Source of the DNA: Eretmocerus hayati
Taxonomy: Eukaryota; Arthropoda; Insecta; Hymenoptera; Aphelinidae
Direction of reading: 5' to 3'
DNA: 64,000 bases
NCBI GenBank assembly: GCA_029851415.1
Contig: CM056744.1
Coordinates: 61,994,172 to 62,058,171 of the forward strand
Part shown: piece after piece, positions 44,490 through 57,100 of the stretch
How the letters are laid out: each line of letters opens with the position of its first letter
Numbering within the stretch: position 1 is the stretch's first letter
Program-made: the position numbers and the translations under genes
The notes under the pieces: model-generated
Told to the model about the DNA's origin: nothing
Databases searched by the model: none
Seen by the model: the letters and a program-made list of their open reading frames with translations, nothing else

Positions 44490-45860
44490 GGTGGAACAAG
44501 GGCCTAAGTGCACTCAGGCCCTTCTTCCGGCCTATCGCTTTTTTGGGCCCTTGAACCATGATCTGTCACCCCATGAGAATAGTTTTTTTAAACACTTCGA
44601 AAACCCCATGGATCGGAAAGAGTCTAAGTGCACTCACGCCCTTCTATGTATTCGATAAAACGGCCGAAGTGCACTTAGGCCCTTTTGTCGATTATATGTA
44701 TTAGAACCTTTTATCGATTGTAAGATGAGAGTTAGGTCCTTTGTCTGATATCTGAAGGCAGTTGGACCCCTTGGATAGCTAGATGTAAAGTTCTGACTAG
44801 TCAGAATGAATCGTCTGAATACGCTGCTGCACTATTGGACACGAATGGTTTGTAAATCATTTTGAAGCGAAAAGCATGACCTCACTATCTCATTAGATTC
44901 GAGTGGGGAAAGAGCTTTCCAAGGTCTCGAGGTCACCTCTGTGTCGTACGGCATTCTAAGGCTGAAAATCGGCGTTCGATTGATGAAATCACGTTCTGAT
45001 GGATTTCCATGAATCAAAATGATTCTTTCTTTACATATCTTCCAAACTTCGACGAACAGCAGGAAAGAGCTCTCATATCGACACCCGGTGATTGAGGCCT
45101 CTGGAAGAATTCATGAAGGATGCAAATAGATTTTTAACCATATTACTTGTAATCAAGACGTTATTTAACCACTTCATCGTGTTTGCCGGGTTATTCCACA
45201 GCGAAATCCGTTCCAAAAACTACCATTGTTTGTGGTGAAGAGTGGCCGAAGTTTGAAATCTGTCATCTCACTCGCACTTGTTGGATAACCCGCAAGGTGC
45301 GAGCGAGACAAAAGATGTCGAATGACCGTCATCACATTACAGTCCACCTTGTTGACGAGTGTACATCACTAGTACTTCCAAAATGGATGAAAATCTCTAG
45401 CATACCATGAGAGATATCTCCAACTTCGATTAAAAGATTATTACAATGGAAATCCGGGAGGAAGTTTCGTTTAGGGATCGAATCTCAGCACGAATGCGAC
45501 TACGTAAAAGGGTCTTATCACTGCAGAGAGAGTGGTCCTCATAAAGTCACTAAGACCTCGATGATTTTCTGAAAGAGCCCCAGCCACACGCGAATTTTGT
45601 TCAAGGAAGGGTTTATATGCGAGGGCATTGATAAAAAAAAGCATGAATGCAGAAACATTGGTAAAAAGGGCCTCGGTGCAACAATATTGATAAAATGGAC
45701 CTAATGGCATCGGTATCGATGAAAAGGGCCTAAGTTTCACAGTATTGGTGGAAAGGGCCTAAGTCACCGGAGAAACTCGTTCAGGAGGGCCTAACTCTCA
45801 CTATCGATATCGGGAGGAAGGGCCTAAGTGGTATGGTATTGGTAGAAAGAGCCCAAGTTT
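44490..45860. repeat. Mirrored degenerate arrays (about 30-bp units, GGGCCTAAGT motif) around a core
   Basis: On the right (about 45,660-45,860) the motif GGGCCTAAGT or close variants recurs every 29-33 bp (45,668, 45,697, 45,726, 45,755, 45,787, 45,820, 45,849), alternating with TATTGATAAAA-like sequence. On the left (about 44,490-44,775) the inverted motif ACTTAGGCCCTTTT with TTATCGATT-like sequence recurs, and one copy is itself palindromic (GGGCCTAAGTGCACTCAGGC). The 0.9-kb core 44,776-45,600 has no recognisable gene. The architecture resembles the 17.2-kb element, with an unrelated repeat unit. Confidence 0.6.
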
Positions 45861-46506
45861 TTACGACGAAAAAAATTTGAAAACAAGCTCATGGCCTCCA
45901 TATCTCTTTTCTACCAATTCTAGCTATGAAACCATGTTCTTTGGCATCCACAACATGTATCTTCATGCTTGCTAGGTGAATATTGAGTGATCTCAGTTTT
46001 GCACATTAAATGGAACTAAGGCTTCACTCGAGCGAGAAAGGCGAGAAATGAGAGCAATCTCGTGTCGTCTCGTGCTTAACATCCCTTCATCTCGTCTCGT
46101 ATCGAGATCGCCCGAGATTAGAAAACTTCAATCTCGCATCGTCTCGATTCTGGTCCCGAGATCGAGACGAGAATATCGGGAATTCGAGATCCACTCTAAG
46201 AATTTTGTACTAATCACTCCAATCGAAAAACTCGTCTCGTCCACGAAGACGCTTTCAAACTCCGCGCTACGCACGTTGACAAATCTGCCAATAACGTAAA
46301 CATCTGTCACGGGTAAACCCGAATTCTATCGAGTCTATTACCGATTGAGTATCAGGAGATCGGCTGCTTTTGTTTACGTTTGGAATCAGTTATTCACAGT
46401 TCGGTGTGCGAAATAGTTTGAAATATTTTCTAGCTGTATTATTCATCTTTTCAATTCATCGTGGCCTCCAGTTTGGGTTTATTTTATATGAGGAAATATA
46501 TTCAGG

Positions 46507-48538
46507 ATGTCCAGTACGAGTAAGAGAGTGGATTATTCAAAATATTATGATTATGGACATAATGCAGGAGGGAAGATCGGTATCTGCCTCATATGCCGAA
46601 ACAAGAAAATTACGAAAGAAGTGAAAATGAAGGACAGCAATACCAGCGGTTTGAAGAGACACCTCGAAATTTTCCATAAGAGAGAGTATAATCTTCTCTT
46701 CGATTCCAAGCACCTCACCTCCAAAAAAATCAATCCAGTCGCCGAATGCTTCCGAGTAAGTAGATCTACTTATACTTGTCTGCGTTGCGTCTCGTACGCA
46801 CTATTCTACGTTTGTATACACACAATCGTATGATACATAGCGAATCATGACGATGTATTTGGTTGCAGGAAACAATGTCTAAAGAAGATTTTGAATCAAT
46901 CATCGTAGCCTGGACAGCATACAAAAATTTTCCACTGAACACGTTTGATGATCCTTTTTCGCAGAAGTTATTCACATTCCTGACGACACGGAATTTCCCA
47001 AGAAGGAATGCGATGCATCGTGGAGTCATGCATTCTTTCGGATTGATGCGGAAAAACCTCGTAACGTATTTTGAAACTATCGATTCGAAGTAGATGATTA
47101 TACCGCCATGAATAACTGCTCATATTACTGCATAACTGCGCATTTCATAGATAATGATTGGAACTTCAAATCAATTTTGTTGGATTTGATTGCTTCCAAT
47201 GGTTCCCACACAGGCAAAGATATTGCTGAAATTGTCTTCAAAACTCTGAAAGATTTTGATCTTCTGCATAAAGTGGAAGGCATTACACTCGACAATGCAT
47301 CGGCAAACATCAAGTTCATGCAGGAGCTCGAAGCACTCATGAGAAGTATTGGAGTCGATTTCAACGCCCACGATCAACATTTTAGGTGTTTCGCGCACAT
47401 CTTGAATTTGGGTGTACAGGATGTACTGAAAATGTTGAATAACGAAGCGCCAGAGATCTCATCGCAATCAATCCAACCCGATAACACTGGCCACACGTGT
47501 GCAAATATTGTGACGAATTTGAGACATCTTGTCAAGACTATAAGAGGTTCCGAACAGCTAACAAAACAACTTAACAGTTTTTGCGCCGCTGTTGAAATTA
47601 ATTCTGTGAAACTCATCCTGGACGTAAGAACCAGGTGGAACAGCACCAGTGAGATGATGGAGACAGCATTGAACTTCAAGGTTCCTCTCAATATGCTTTG
47701 CGAGAGCAATCCAGAAGTGCAAGATTCAAAGCTTGACGAGACTCAGTGGAATGTTGTGCGACTGATTCTCGAGTTTCTGAAACACTTCCACCAGGTCACC
47801 GAAACCATATCATGTGAGAAAACAGTCATCCTACCGACGGCTGTAGTTGTTTTCAATATGTTATTAGACAGAGTAGATTGTGCGATTTTGAAATTGAATG
47901 GCAAACCAATTAGGGATAAAATAGAGGAGCAGCTTCTAGCAGCATTCCAAGCTGGTCGTGACAAACTATTAAAACACTACATGCGATGTAACTGGATTTA
48001 CTGCGTATCTCTCGTGTTGGATCCACGTCATGAAGCCGAATTCTTTGATAGGACCACATGGGGTCGAGAGATGAAAGAAGAAACTCTGAAGAAATTTAAA
48101 AAAGTGTTCAAGACCCAATATCATGATTTGCAACAAAAAATTCCCACGGATCATGATTTTATGGACGAAAATATGGAGACTGATGTAAAGACTATAGATG
48201 TCATTAATTTTTATGATGAGCCCAAGAAATCATTAGATTGGGATGATGAGATTGATCGTTACCTTCGAGCAAGAAGGAAGCCTGCTACTGTGGATGTCTT
48301 AAATTGGTGGAAATGTAATGAGTTGACGTACCCACTCTTAGCTCGTATGGCAAGAGATATTTTAAGTATAATGCCGACATCAGTTCCATCAGAAAGGATT
48401 TTTTCAGAAGCGTCTCGTGTCATGACTGAACACCGGTGCTCACTCTCAGATGAATCTTTTAGAGCACTCGTCTGCATCAATCGATGGATACATAGCGTTC
48501 TGAAAGATGTCATATGCCAACTGCCTTTCACGTTCTAA
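46507..48538 (+). pseudogene. hAT transposase (BED zinc finger, RNase H-like core, hAT dimerisation domain), frameshifted
   Basis: Exon 1 (46,507-46,755) starts with ATG and encodes a BED-type finger (CLIC ... LKRHLEIFH). A 113-bp intron (GTAAGT at 46,756; TTGCAG before 46,869) leaves the frame intact. The second frame stops at TAG 47,091-47,093, while the downstream frame is open from 47,075 to TAA at 48,536-48,538. A frameshift with loss of a few codons therefore lies at about 47,080-47,095. It falls on the expected first catalytic Asp block: VDDYTAMNN is seen where a D-x-W-T motif is usual. Downstream are ITLDNASANIKFM (second Asp region), RCFAHILNLGVQDVL, RTRWNSTSEMM and a full C-terminal domain (VLNWWKCNELTYPLLARMAR, PSERIFSEASRVMT). 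The rest looks young, so loss of function is recent. Confidence 0.88.
46756..46868 (+). other. Intron in the hAT transposase gene
   Basis: 113 bp with donor CGA|GTAAGT and acceptor TTGCAG|GAA, phase 0. Removing it joins the BED finger exon to the core exon without a stop. It supports a eukaryotic, spliceosomal origin. Confidence 0.8.
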
Positions 48539-48832
48539 TCTGTATCATTATATTGGAATCTCACGTTTTTCACCGTTCGTAATATGCGATGACAAAACTG
48601 TATTTTATATATTATTACTTTATTTTATATTATTAACTTTATTTTATATTCGTGACAATGTCAATTTTCTGTTTCTCTCGTGCACGATGTTCACAAGGTG
48701 TTTGTTTCATAGAATCGAAGTTTAGTTGTCCATGTGATTGAATAATTGATTACATCGAGTTATGAAAGTTCAAATTTGTACATGATTTATACCTCTATAT
48801 ATCTCTCTATATTATATAGTCATAAGGAAGAA

Positions 48833-49170
48833 GGTCCACCGAGGTCCATAAACGTCCACTGACTTCCACAGAACTCCATTTAACTCCACTGACCTCCACT
48901 TCCTCCACTGACCTCCACTGACCTCCACTGACTTCCGCAGATCGCCACTGACCCCCGCCGACTCCCCCCTATCCCCTTTGACATCCACCGAGCCCCACTG
49001 AGCCCCACAGACATCCACTCAATAAATCCCCTTATTTTACCTTCCATTTGTGTCACTTCCATTGATTCCCACCGAACTCCATTGACCTCCACCGAGCTCC
49101 ACCGAAATCCACTAAGGTCCACTGACTACCACTGAAGTCCACTGATTGCCGCTTAGCTCCACTATTCTTT
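48833..49170. repeat. 10-bp degenerate minisatellite (CCACTGACCT-like) inside the hAT element
   Basis: More than 25 imperfect copies of a TCCACTGACC decamer, cleanest at 48,893-48,931. Two open frames on the minus strand through this stretch (SVEVSGGQW-like repeats) are by-products. It separates the transposase from the right half of the element. Confidence 0.85.
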
Positions 49171-50910
49171 TCTCATCCACCTAGCATATCACTGTCGTCA
49201 TTGCAAGGTGGTTGAGAGGGCCCAACGCAACATCTCTGGGCAGTATAGTTCCGACCTTCTTCCTCTTGAGTAGAAGAAAAGTTTACATCGAATCCATCAA
49301 TCTTCTATTCCTTTTCCAACTGGATAAATTCAAACGTTAAAAATCACATGTTTTGCACATTCTTTCAATGGGTTTTAATGGGTCGTTGCAGTTAGTTTCC
49401 ACTTGTTCTGGAACGAGAAAGAATGACATAGAGCTACGTAGCTCAAAATTGAAGCCGGACAAAGATATATCGAATTCAACGAGGTCGTAAAGGGGACGGA
49501 ATTGACGGGGACGGAACTGACATCTCGCCTCAGAAATATTCTCACGGCTCGCCAACTAATCGGAGACTCTTTCCCGCATAAATTCGATCCAATGCAACCA
49601 AATACTCCAAGAAAATGTGTTCCACGAAGCGATATAGCGCGTTGGGTAGGAGCACAACATAGGGACGGAATTGACCGAAAATTTTGTACGCCATTTGGAA
49701 AACACGTTTATATGGTGCACTCGGCCGCGCATTCGATTTTCCGGTTCATGTCGCGCAAGAATTAGGTGTATTTGGGTATCTGAAAATCAACCATATTGGT
49801 TAGGAAGGCTCAATAGACTATCGAGAACTTTGCTGACCTAATTAGTGTTGTGCGAGCAGTCTCGGTGCAAATCCGTCTTCAAAATTTCGGATGTTCGTGC
49901 GCGAACTAAGCGAGTAATTTTGACTCACAAAGTGGTGGGATATGTTTTTTGAAGTATTACAAATTGAAGTGCATAGCTACAAATGAGGATATTCGACTCT
50001 GAATATGCCTTGCAGTGAATGCAAAATCAAACGTAGGTTTTCTACAGGGGACGGAATTGACATCTCGGCCCTTTATGAGGCTTTACAAATTACGGGGACG
50101 TTAGAATCGACTCAAAAACTATCGACATAGTTGCGCACTAATAGAATACACCCCAGAAAATTGTTATAATGCATATTCAAACCCTCAGAAACTTGGGGGA
50201 ACTTGGAACACGGAAAATCACACTTTCAACGGAATCACTGATATAGATTTCTGGCGACTACAGTGACAGAATTCTGAGTGTTGATGCTGTAAGAAGTAAA
50301 TAGAACATGGGTTATTGATAGTTTCATATAATATCGTTCAATAGATGATCATTTTCGAATCAATACGATTTGGTAGATTATAAATTCAAATCAATTATAC
50401 GAAAAACTAACCTCTATTATAATCTTTCCAAAATTTTATGCTTAATCACAATAGAAACAGTTAACTTCTCAGAACAAATATGTAGAAGTTCATTATCAAT
50501 CAACCGATGAATTCACTGTTTGTATCTGTACATATTCAGGGAACTAGAAGTACAGTATTTTCAGTGTATTTTGATCCTGAAGGAAGTCAATAACAGACTG
50601 TTTATCAATAGTTTTATATTCTATATTTAGACAGTCGATTGTTCTTAAATATTTTAGAAATAATGAGTACTTACTATTTGTGTGATGATTTTCATATTCA
50701 TAGCTGAGAAAGATAGTGGAAAGAAGTCGAAGCAGAAAAATCGTTGTGGATATGAATCATTCAAAAGAAACAAGCAGAAAGATACTGTTCACTAAATTCA
50801 GGTTAGATTCATCAAAATAAGGATTTGCTAAAATCAATAATTTGATTTTTCAATGTTTCAGAACTATTGGAGGAGTAAGTAGGTTGTGTGGGGGTTGGCG
50901 AGCGGAGCGA
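49171..50910. other. Right half of the hAT element, non-coding, with dispersed GGGACGGAATTGAC motifs
   Basis: No recognisable gene. The motif GGGGACGGAATTGAC or close variants occurs near 49,494, 49,508, 49,662 and 50,049, twice followed by ATCTCG, which suggests an older degenerate repeat. The rest is AT rich. Confidence 0.5.
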
Positions 50911-50934
50911 GCAGGGGGTCTTGCCCCCCCCTAG
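50911..50934 (+). other. G/C hairpin followed by CTAG beside (TA)n, possible Helitron 3' end
   Basis: GGGGG-TCTTG-CCCCC is followed by CCCTAG and then T, at the edge of a (TA)n tract, and preceded by GCGAGCGGAGCGAGC. Helitrons end in a hairpin near a CTRR end and insert between A and T. The 2-nt spacing here is shorter than usual and I found no matching 5' end, so this is tentative. Confidence 0.3.
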
Positions 50935-50961
50935 TATATATATATATATATATATATATAT
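50935..50961. repeat. (TA)n microsatellite
   Basis: An alternating TA tract inside the right end of the hAT element. Confidence 0.9.
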
Positions 50962-51150
50962 GATATCGACGAGATCTCGCTCGTCTCGGTATTCATTGAT
51001 ATCGTATCGTCTCGGAATCAGACCATGTGATCTCGTCTCGTATCGAGCTCGGGCCAACTCTCGGAGGCCACTGTATCGTCTCGTCTCGCGCCGAGATCTC
51101 GACCCGAGAACGAGACGAGATCCAGATCTCGGTGAAGCCCTAAATGGAAC

Positions 51151-54100
51151 CATCTTCCACGTGCAGAATTGATGAAGATGCATTGAGACGTTGAATCGCA
51201 ATCGGATATCTTGTGTGACATAGCCAGAGATATGCAGCTAAAAGGAGCTGCTGAAAATAAGGCCAAATCTGCTCCAAAGATTTGGGGGCCCAGGTTGCAT
51301 TGAAATGCGTGTTTTGGGTGATTGAATATGCATGTAAATTTTTTCCGCCCAAAACCCAAACGTATCCTCATGACGGGCAAAAGAGTGTCTCATTTAAAAT
51401 GCACGTGGAACGCACTTTTTTGGTTCCCTCTCGAAATTGACCCAATGAACTATCACCGCTGCAAGAGGATTTTGTTTGTCAACAAGAAATACAACTTTGA
51501 GGGGTTCTTTTATAATCGGGAAATAATGCGCTGGTACCGAAAAACCACGAGGATGAAAAATTTGCATTTTTCATGCTAAAACCGGGGAATACTCGAACGG
51601 AATGGAATTAATCAAAAAGTTGCAGAGGATCAAAGTTGTGGATTATGCTCTAAACTTGAAAGTTTAGAGCATAAATGAATTTGGCATCGGTTTTCTATGC
51701 ATGTACCAATTGGGGTTCCCAAAAATGACCAAAAGTCGTAAAAAACCGTATTCATTGGATTTTTTGGCGATCTCGGGGTAAGAATGGATTGACAAACTAT
51801 CATGTCTCGTAGATCTCATCGAAACACACATTTTTGGTTCCCCTAATTTCTTGGAAAAAACGCACCAGATCTGAGTTTATAGCAAGAAAGTGCCGAAAAT
51901 AGGCACTCTCCAACTTTTTCACGCAAAATACTCGGATAACTCGAATGGAAACCCCATATAATTTATGTGTAAAAAGTTGTCATTTTTCATGTACTTTGAA
52001 ATGAAAAAAAAATGCATTACGGTCCAATGTTCCTGCTTCGAGGAATATGCATTTTCATGCCGGAAAACACGTTTGAGAGGGTCAATTGATGATTCGGTCA
52101 TATATATGCAATCCTACGTAAATGCGTACAGGATGTAGATATCTCGAGCACCCTCGAATAACCGTTTCGATTCATGTTCACCGATCCAAACAACTCTTGA
52201 GGGGAGGCAATACCTCTTAGAACTAGAATGACCTGAATGATATGATTATCCATTGATTTTGTTCATAGCTGAAGCAAGCGAGATGATATCCTGACGAGCA
52301 CAAATTTGTGGGGATTTAATCGACGAATCATGGACTGACACCTTGATATTTCTGTTACGAAGGCAGACATCCATAAATTTAGGGGTGCTCCATTGAGGTG
52401 TGGCATTCGTCGATTGGAGGATTTTTCTTTCATACTTTTGAGGGGAAATTTGACATTGAGCTATTTGGTACAACATCTGAGATCACAAACGCACATCTAT
52501 TTGCCTATTCATTATCGGTGAAGAACATGGTCAATTTCGTAATCTAATAGTGTCTTGATATTTTGAGACATTCAAGCATTCTTGCGTCGTCTATACTATG
52601 AGTGACTCACACATTACATATTTGGATTAGTAACAATACTATTCTTACGCAAGAACCGTTCCATTACCCATCCACACGTTCATTCGGGGCCCCGATTCAA
52701 CCTTACATGCGCACTATTTCACATTTTCAATATTCTTCCGTATCAAATTTTGTCCTTCAACGATGATATTGCCTCACGCTCATAAGATAGTTCACGGACT
52801 GGTTTGAAAAACTGAGCGATCTACTACCTCTTATACATCTCATTTCTAGCCAATCAAAGACACTTTCGCGGATGTTCGCGGTATTCCCGCGGGCATCACA
52901 CCCCACCACCTAAACGCGTAATTCGATGCTCCTTCCATTGATCGCAACTCCATATAGATCATACCTGCATAACTACGAGATTGTATGCATAGCGTATATA
53001 GCATCATTGAATGAAATGATTTTTGTGGAAAGAACTCCAAGGCCCCTCTTCACCGCTGGTGAGAACTCAGAATCGGAAAATGAATCGTAGGAAACTAAGG
53101 TTCGTTCCAATAGGGAAATTTATAGTTTCGAGAGGAGTACATGATCTCATATTCTGTTTCATGTCCAACGTGTATTGTTTCCCCAACCTTTTTGATCAAG
53201 CAAAGGTGAACGTCCAGGTGGGTTTTCTTTGGATAGCCAACTAAGAGCTGGTAAGGGATCCCGATCCCCGCCGTGGCGTTTTAGGATTTTGATCCATAGT
53301 GTCATACAGCGGTTCTGTACCAGTTCTATGACAGCCATTGAGTCTCTCAATCGACACTTCTGGACTGTCATTGACAGTCTAAGCGAAGTTCGAAACGAGT
53401 CAAGGCTGCAGGACAATATCATCAACTCCTCTCACAAACTCAATTTTCCTTTGAATTCCTTTGGTTTCTCAAGTCCAATCGAAAAACCCATGCACGTCAT
53501 TGTTCAATGGCCAAATTGTAGGAGGAGTAAGGGATTGGGTAAAAGTTGGCGTCGGAATGATGGAAAATTCCGAGCTTCCTCCTAGGCGAAGATAAGCTTC
53601 AAAAATCCCGAAACCACACTTTATTCCCCTGAGATTACAGGGATCCATTACTGCTCAAGGCGAATCCGAAGTTAGGTTGCGCATCAATGGAAATGGAGAA
53701 TGCTTGCTTCAGAAGCCCTTATTGCTTTTTACATAGATATTGGTTCTTATTACTACTCTCTCACTATATGATACATGATTTAAAAGTTGTGGTTGAATTC
53801 CAAGTTACATACCAGTCGCTCTTGCTGTAGGACTAAATCCAAGAATAACCTTTATGATCATAAGGTTGGGCATTCTAGCTCAAAATAGTAAATAATCCTA
53901 ATTAATAATATAACCTGTAAGATCTATCTGATACATTCTATCGAGCAGCGGAGCAGACAGCAATTTTCAGTCCTTATAATCTCTACGCATCATTTATGAA
54001 TGGACCTCACCGAACCGGGTCTCAAAATGTTCTGCATTGTATTATGCTTCTATGATGAGTGAATTGTTGCACGTAACAAAGGAGGAGACTTCACTAATGT

Positions 54101-57100
54101 TTGAGACTCAGTGCGTTGTGGTCATGAAATGAGGATACAAACTATCTTTTTGCAATCATGCGCCAGAATATTTGGCTTTCTTCGCAGAGTTCACCCAATA
54201 GACTAAATAAATGTCATAATCAATTGACGATCCTTTCAAATTTTTGGGCTCTGTTCACAAAAAGTTCTCGAATATCGTAAAATTTTTGTTCCATAGAACT
54301 GGGATCAAAGTCGAAATTTATTCGAATCCATGAATGAAAATTAGAAGGAAATTTAAGTCCTAGGTTTGTCAGTGGTTATGAGTGGGGTTTCTTTTTTTTT
54401 CTCAAGATTACGGATTCTAAGTTGGTGAGTTTGTGAAAGAATGGTCTCTTAACCGCTCTGCCTTTCATTCATGAATTGGTTTGGGTCTACATCACTCTCA
54501 AAATGAATTTGAAAAGTTTCGAGGGTATAATTGAGAGTCTGAACAGAAAATTATAAAACGTGGTTACTCCGCGATCGAAAGCTTCAAGTGAATCTATATC
54601 TCGACTATTGTGAAGCAAAAATAAAGTAAAACATTACCAACTAATTCCACGATAAGTATGAATCTGACATTTGACACGGAATCTGAAAGAATTTTGAGAT
54701 TAGAGCAAACAACAGCAAACTCAGGTTGTGGGAAGGTGCGCTTTGGAGAACTAGCCATGACTTTTAACTCAAAAACAGCTTGGAGTTCGAGAAATACTGT
54801 TTTATGTAACCCTCTCGAACCTCAGACGGAATATACACGAGGAGTATCTGTCAGATTGAGTAGTTTTGATTTAGATTGACTGGCTGCGAAGTTCATTTTG
54901 ATGGTTTCATCCAGGGCTATTAATAGTTCAGGGGATGTATAAAGTTAGTCGACTCGACAGTAAATGTCAAGATGCTTGAACCCAAACCAAAGTCATAGCT
55001 AGTTTCAAACACCGAATCTTCCGAACTATCGACGGGGTACGTGAAAGAATAAGTTAATAGAGATAAGTATTAAGTAATTCAAGTATATGAGTAAGTAGTT
55101 CCCCCAACCAATTGGAGGGGATGAATATCATGATAGCCTACGGAAGTTGATTTAATGTCTAAATATTCGACAAGGTTGGGTAGATTGGCACTTCGTATGG
55201 GAATTAGATCGACAAAACTGGTTGGAAATAATGAAAATCTTGTCTCTTCTCCCGCTCGTTGTGAAATAAAAATACGCTGCTAAAGGAGATTAGCAGAATA
55301 TTTTCTCATCATCAAATATGAATTCAACAAACTACTTATTATTTTTCCAAGTAGTCAAATATTATATCATTTCTCATCATAATGAAAAAAAATTTTCATC
55401 TTTCATTGAAATTTTACTCCTAAAATCATCTGCATCTATTATTTAAAGTTATAAATCATTTTTAAACAATAAAAATATACAAAAAACAACACTCATCCGG
55501 AAGAAATTCCCTTTTTTCAACTATATATCAGTTTTCATTCTTAACATTCACAAGTTGCTCATCAATGATGCGCCACGTTGCAATGGAGAATTTTTTTCCA
55601 ATTACGGATACTCAATTTTGAGTATATACGAATGGTTGGTTTATGGATCATGATTTTCTTTACCAGTGATTTGCGATTTCCTAGTTGATAAAAACAAATT
55701 AGTGGACGATTAAGATGTATTTTGAGATGATGAATCAATTGGTTGATATGGAATTTTGTTTAAAAGTGATTATGAGCTGTTAGAGAGTAATTCGAAAAGG
55801 GGTATTAAGAATCTAGTATAAAATGTGAGTGAATTGAAATTCGGTATTCACCAATCGATTTAGGACCTCAAAAAAAACCTATATACGAAGGCTGATATTT
55901 TTCGAAGTAGGAGAAGAAAGTATAAATAGTTTTTAAGATATCAAAAATTCAGAAATTTTCAACATCAGGAAATAATGATCAGGGGATGCTGATAATGTAG
56001 CGTTCCTGTCTCAAGATGCCACCGAATGTGCTTGCAAAATTTCAAGGGGATCGATGTAATTAGTGAGGAGTTATGCTGAGCGATGGAAAACAACACATAC
56101 ACACACACACACGGTAAAAGGGCTCGACAGATATTGGGTATTTTTGTGAGGAGATGTCAAGGAAAACTGTGACCTACACTCGATAGATTCTGGGAATACG
56201 AAGAGGAATGTACAAATTGTATGTATCCTGAATCTTTATTGGGGGAGGAAAAAAAAATTTGTTTTAAACATAAATATGGGGAAAAATCTACTGTCATCAA
56301 ATGAAAGCTTTCTCTTTTGAGAAAGCAAAACTCAGTATCCTTTGACTATGATCATTCGACTCCAACAATTTGTCACTCCATCCTTGATGTACTTTGAAAT
56401 CGGTTCCCCAAGTATCTGAATCTTCACCATATTAGTTTTCTCAAATTTTTCATGATATTGCCCGTAGAAGGAATATAAAAGGATAATTTTGGTCTAACTC
56501 GTTGGCAGAGTGCTTTATGTTAGTATCTTTGTAATGAGATAGGGGAATCCAGATTGTATCGCGATTTGTTTATTCATTTCGAAGAGAAACGTTAGATTTG
56601 GTAATTCCAAAGATGAATGGTGGAATCGATAATCGGGCTTTGACATATTGGTGAAATATTTCAAAAAAACTTTTACGTGGAAAGTCTTTGAGTTTGGGTT
56701 AAAGTTCACAACTCACACGATCACAATCCACATACGATGGGAATCTGGGTAGAATAATAATGGAACATGCGAATTTTTTTGTCGTTGAAGCTTGCAGTAA
56801 TCCATAAGAGATATTTCACGTGACGGAAATTGAGGAGAGGAGTATCAATTCAAGTAGAAAGAGAGTGGAGTGGGTTTCTTCAAGTTAAACCAGTAAAAGA
56901 GGAGGGAATCAGGAATCGCACAGCATTTTTGGATGGAAAACCCCCTTTTTTTTGAGGGAAGCGAAACGATGTTACTGTACGTATCTATCATATCAACCTC
57001 TGTAGACGTCACGGAATGGTTCCCCAGCCATAGAGTTTACTCTGTTTCTGGACAATAGAGATATTTTTATGGAAACTCTAGACGGTAGATTTGACATTGT

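Larger units (their letters stand above)
46017..51142 (+). mobile_element. Complete hAT DNA transposon, 5.1 kb, with 8-bp target duplication
   Basis: The identical octamer AATGGAAC flanks the element (46,009-46,016 and 51,143-51,150). Terminal inverted repeats are TAAGGCTTCAC on the left and, reading inward, TAGGGCTTCAC on the right. Both subterminal regions (46,030-46,200 and 50,960-51,130) are packed with CTCGTCTCG-like and CGAGATC-like motifs in both directions, plausible transposase-binding sites. A hAT transposase lies inside on the plus strand. An 8-bp duplication is the hallmark of hAT transposition. Element size is above the usual 2.5-4 kb because the part after the transposase (48,539-50,960) has gained repeats. 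Confidence 0.88.

Noticed and set aside
44490..45860. Insect telomeric TTAGG repeats
   Set aside because: TTAGG occurs only as part of the longer ACTTAGGCCCTTTT motif at about 30-bp spacing, not as contiguous pentamers.
53159..53585. Overlapping open frames on both strands (88 and 118 codons)
   Set aside because: No recognisable domain, similar openness on both strands, and low-complexity-free but unremarkable sequence. Not enough to call a gene.
55980..56340. Degraded copy of the gag-leader region of the 7.4-kb palindrome
   Set aside because: Only a CA run and a TTTCTCTTTTGAGAAAGC-like block resemble it. The similarity is too weak to support without alignment.
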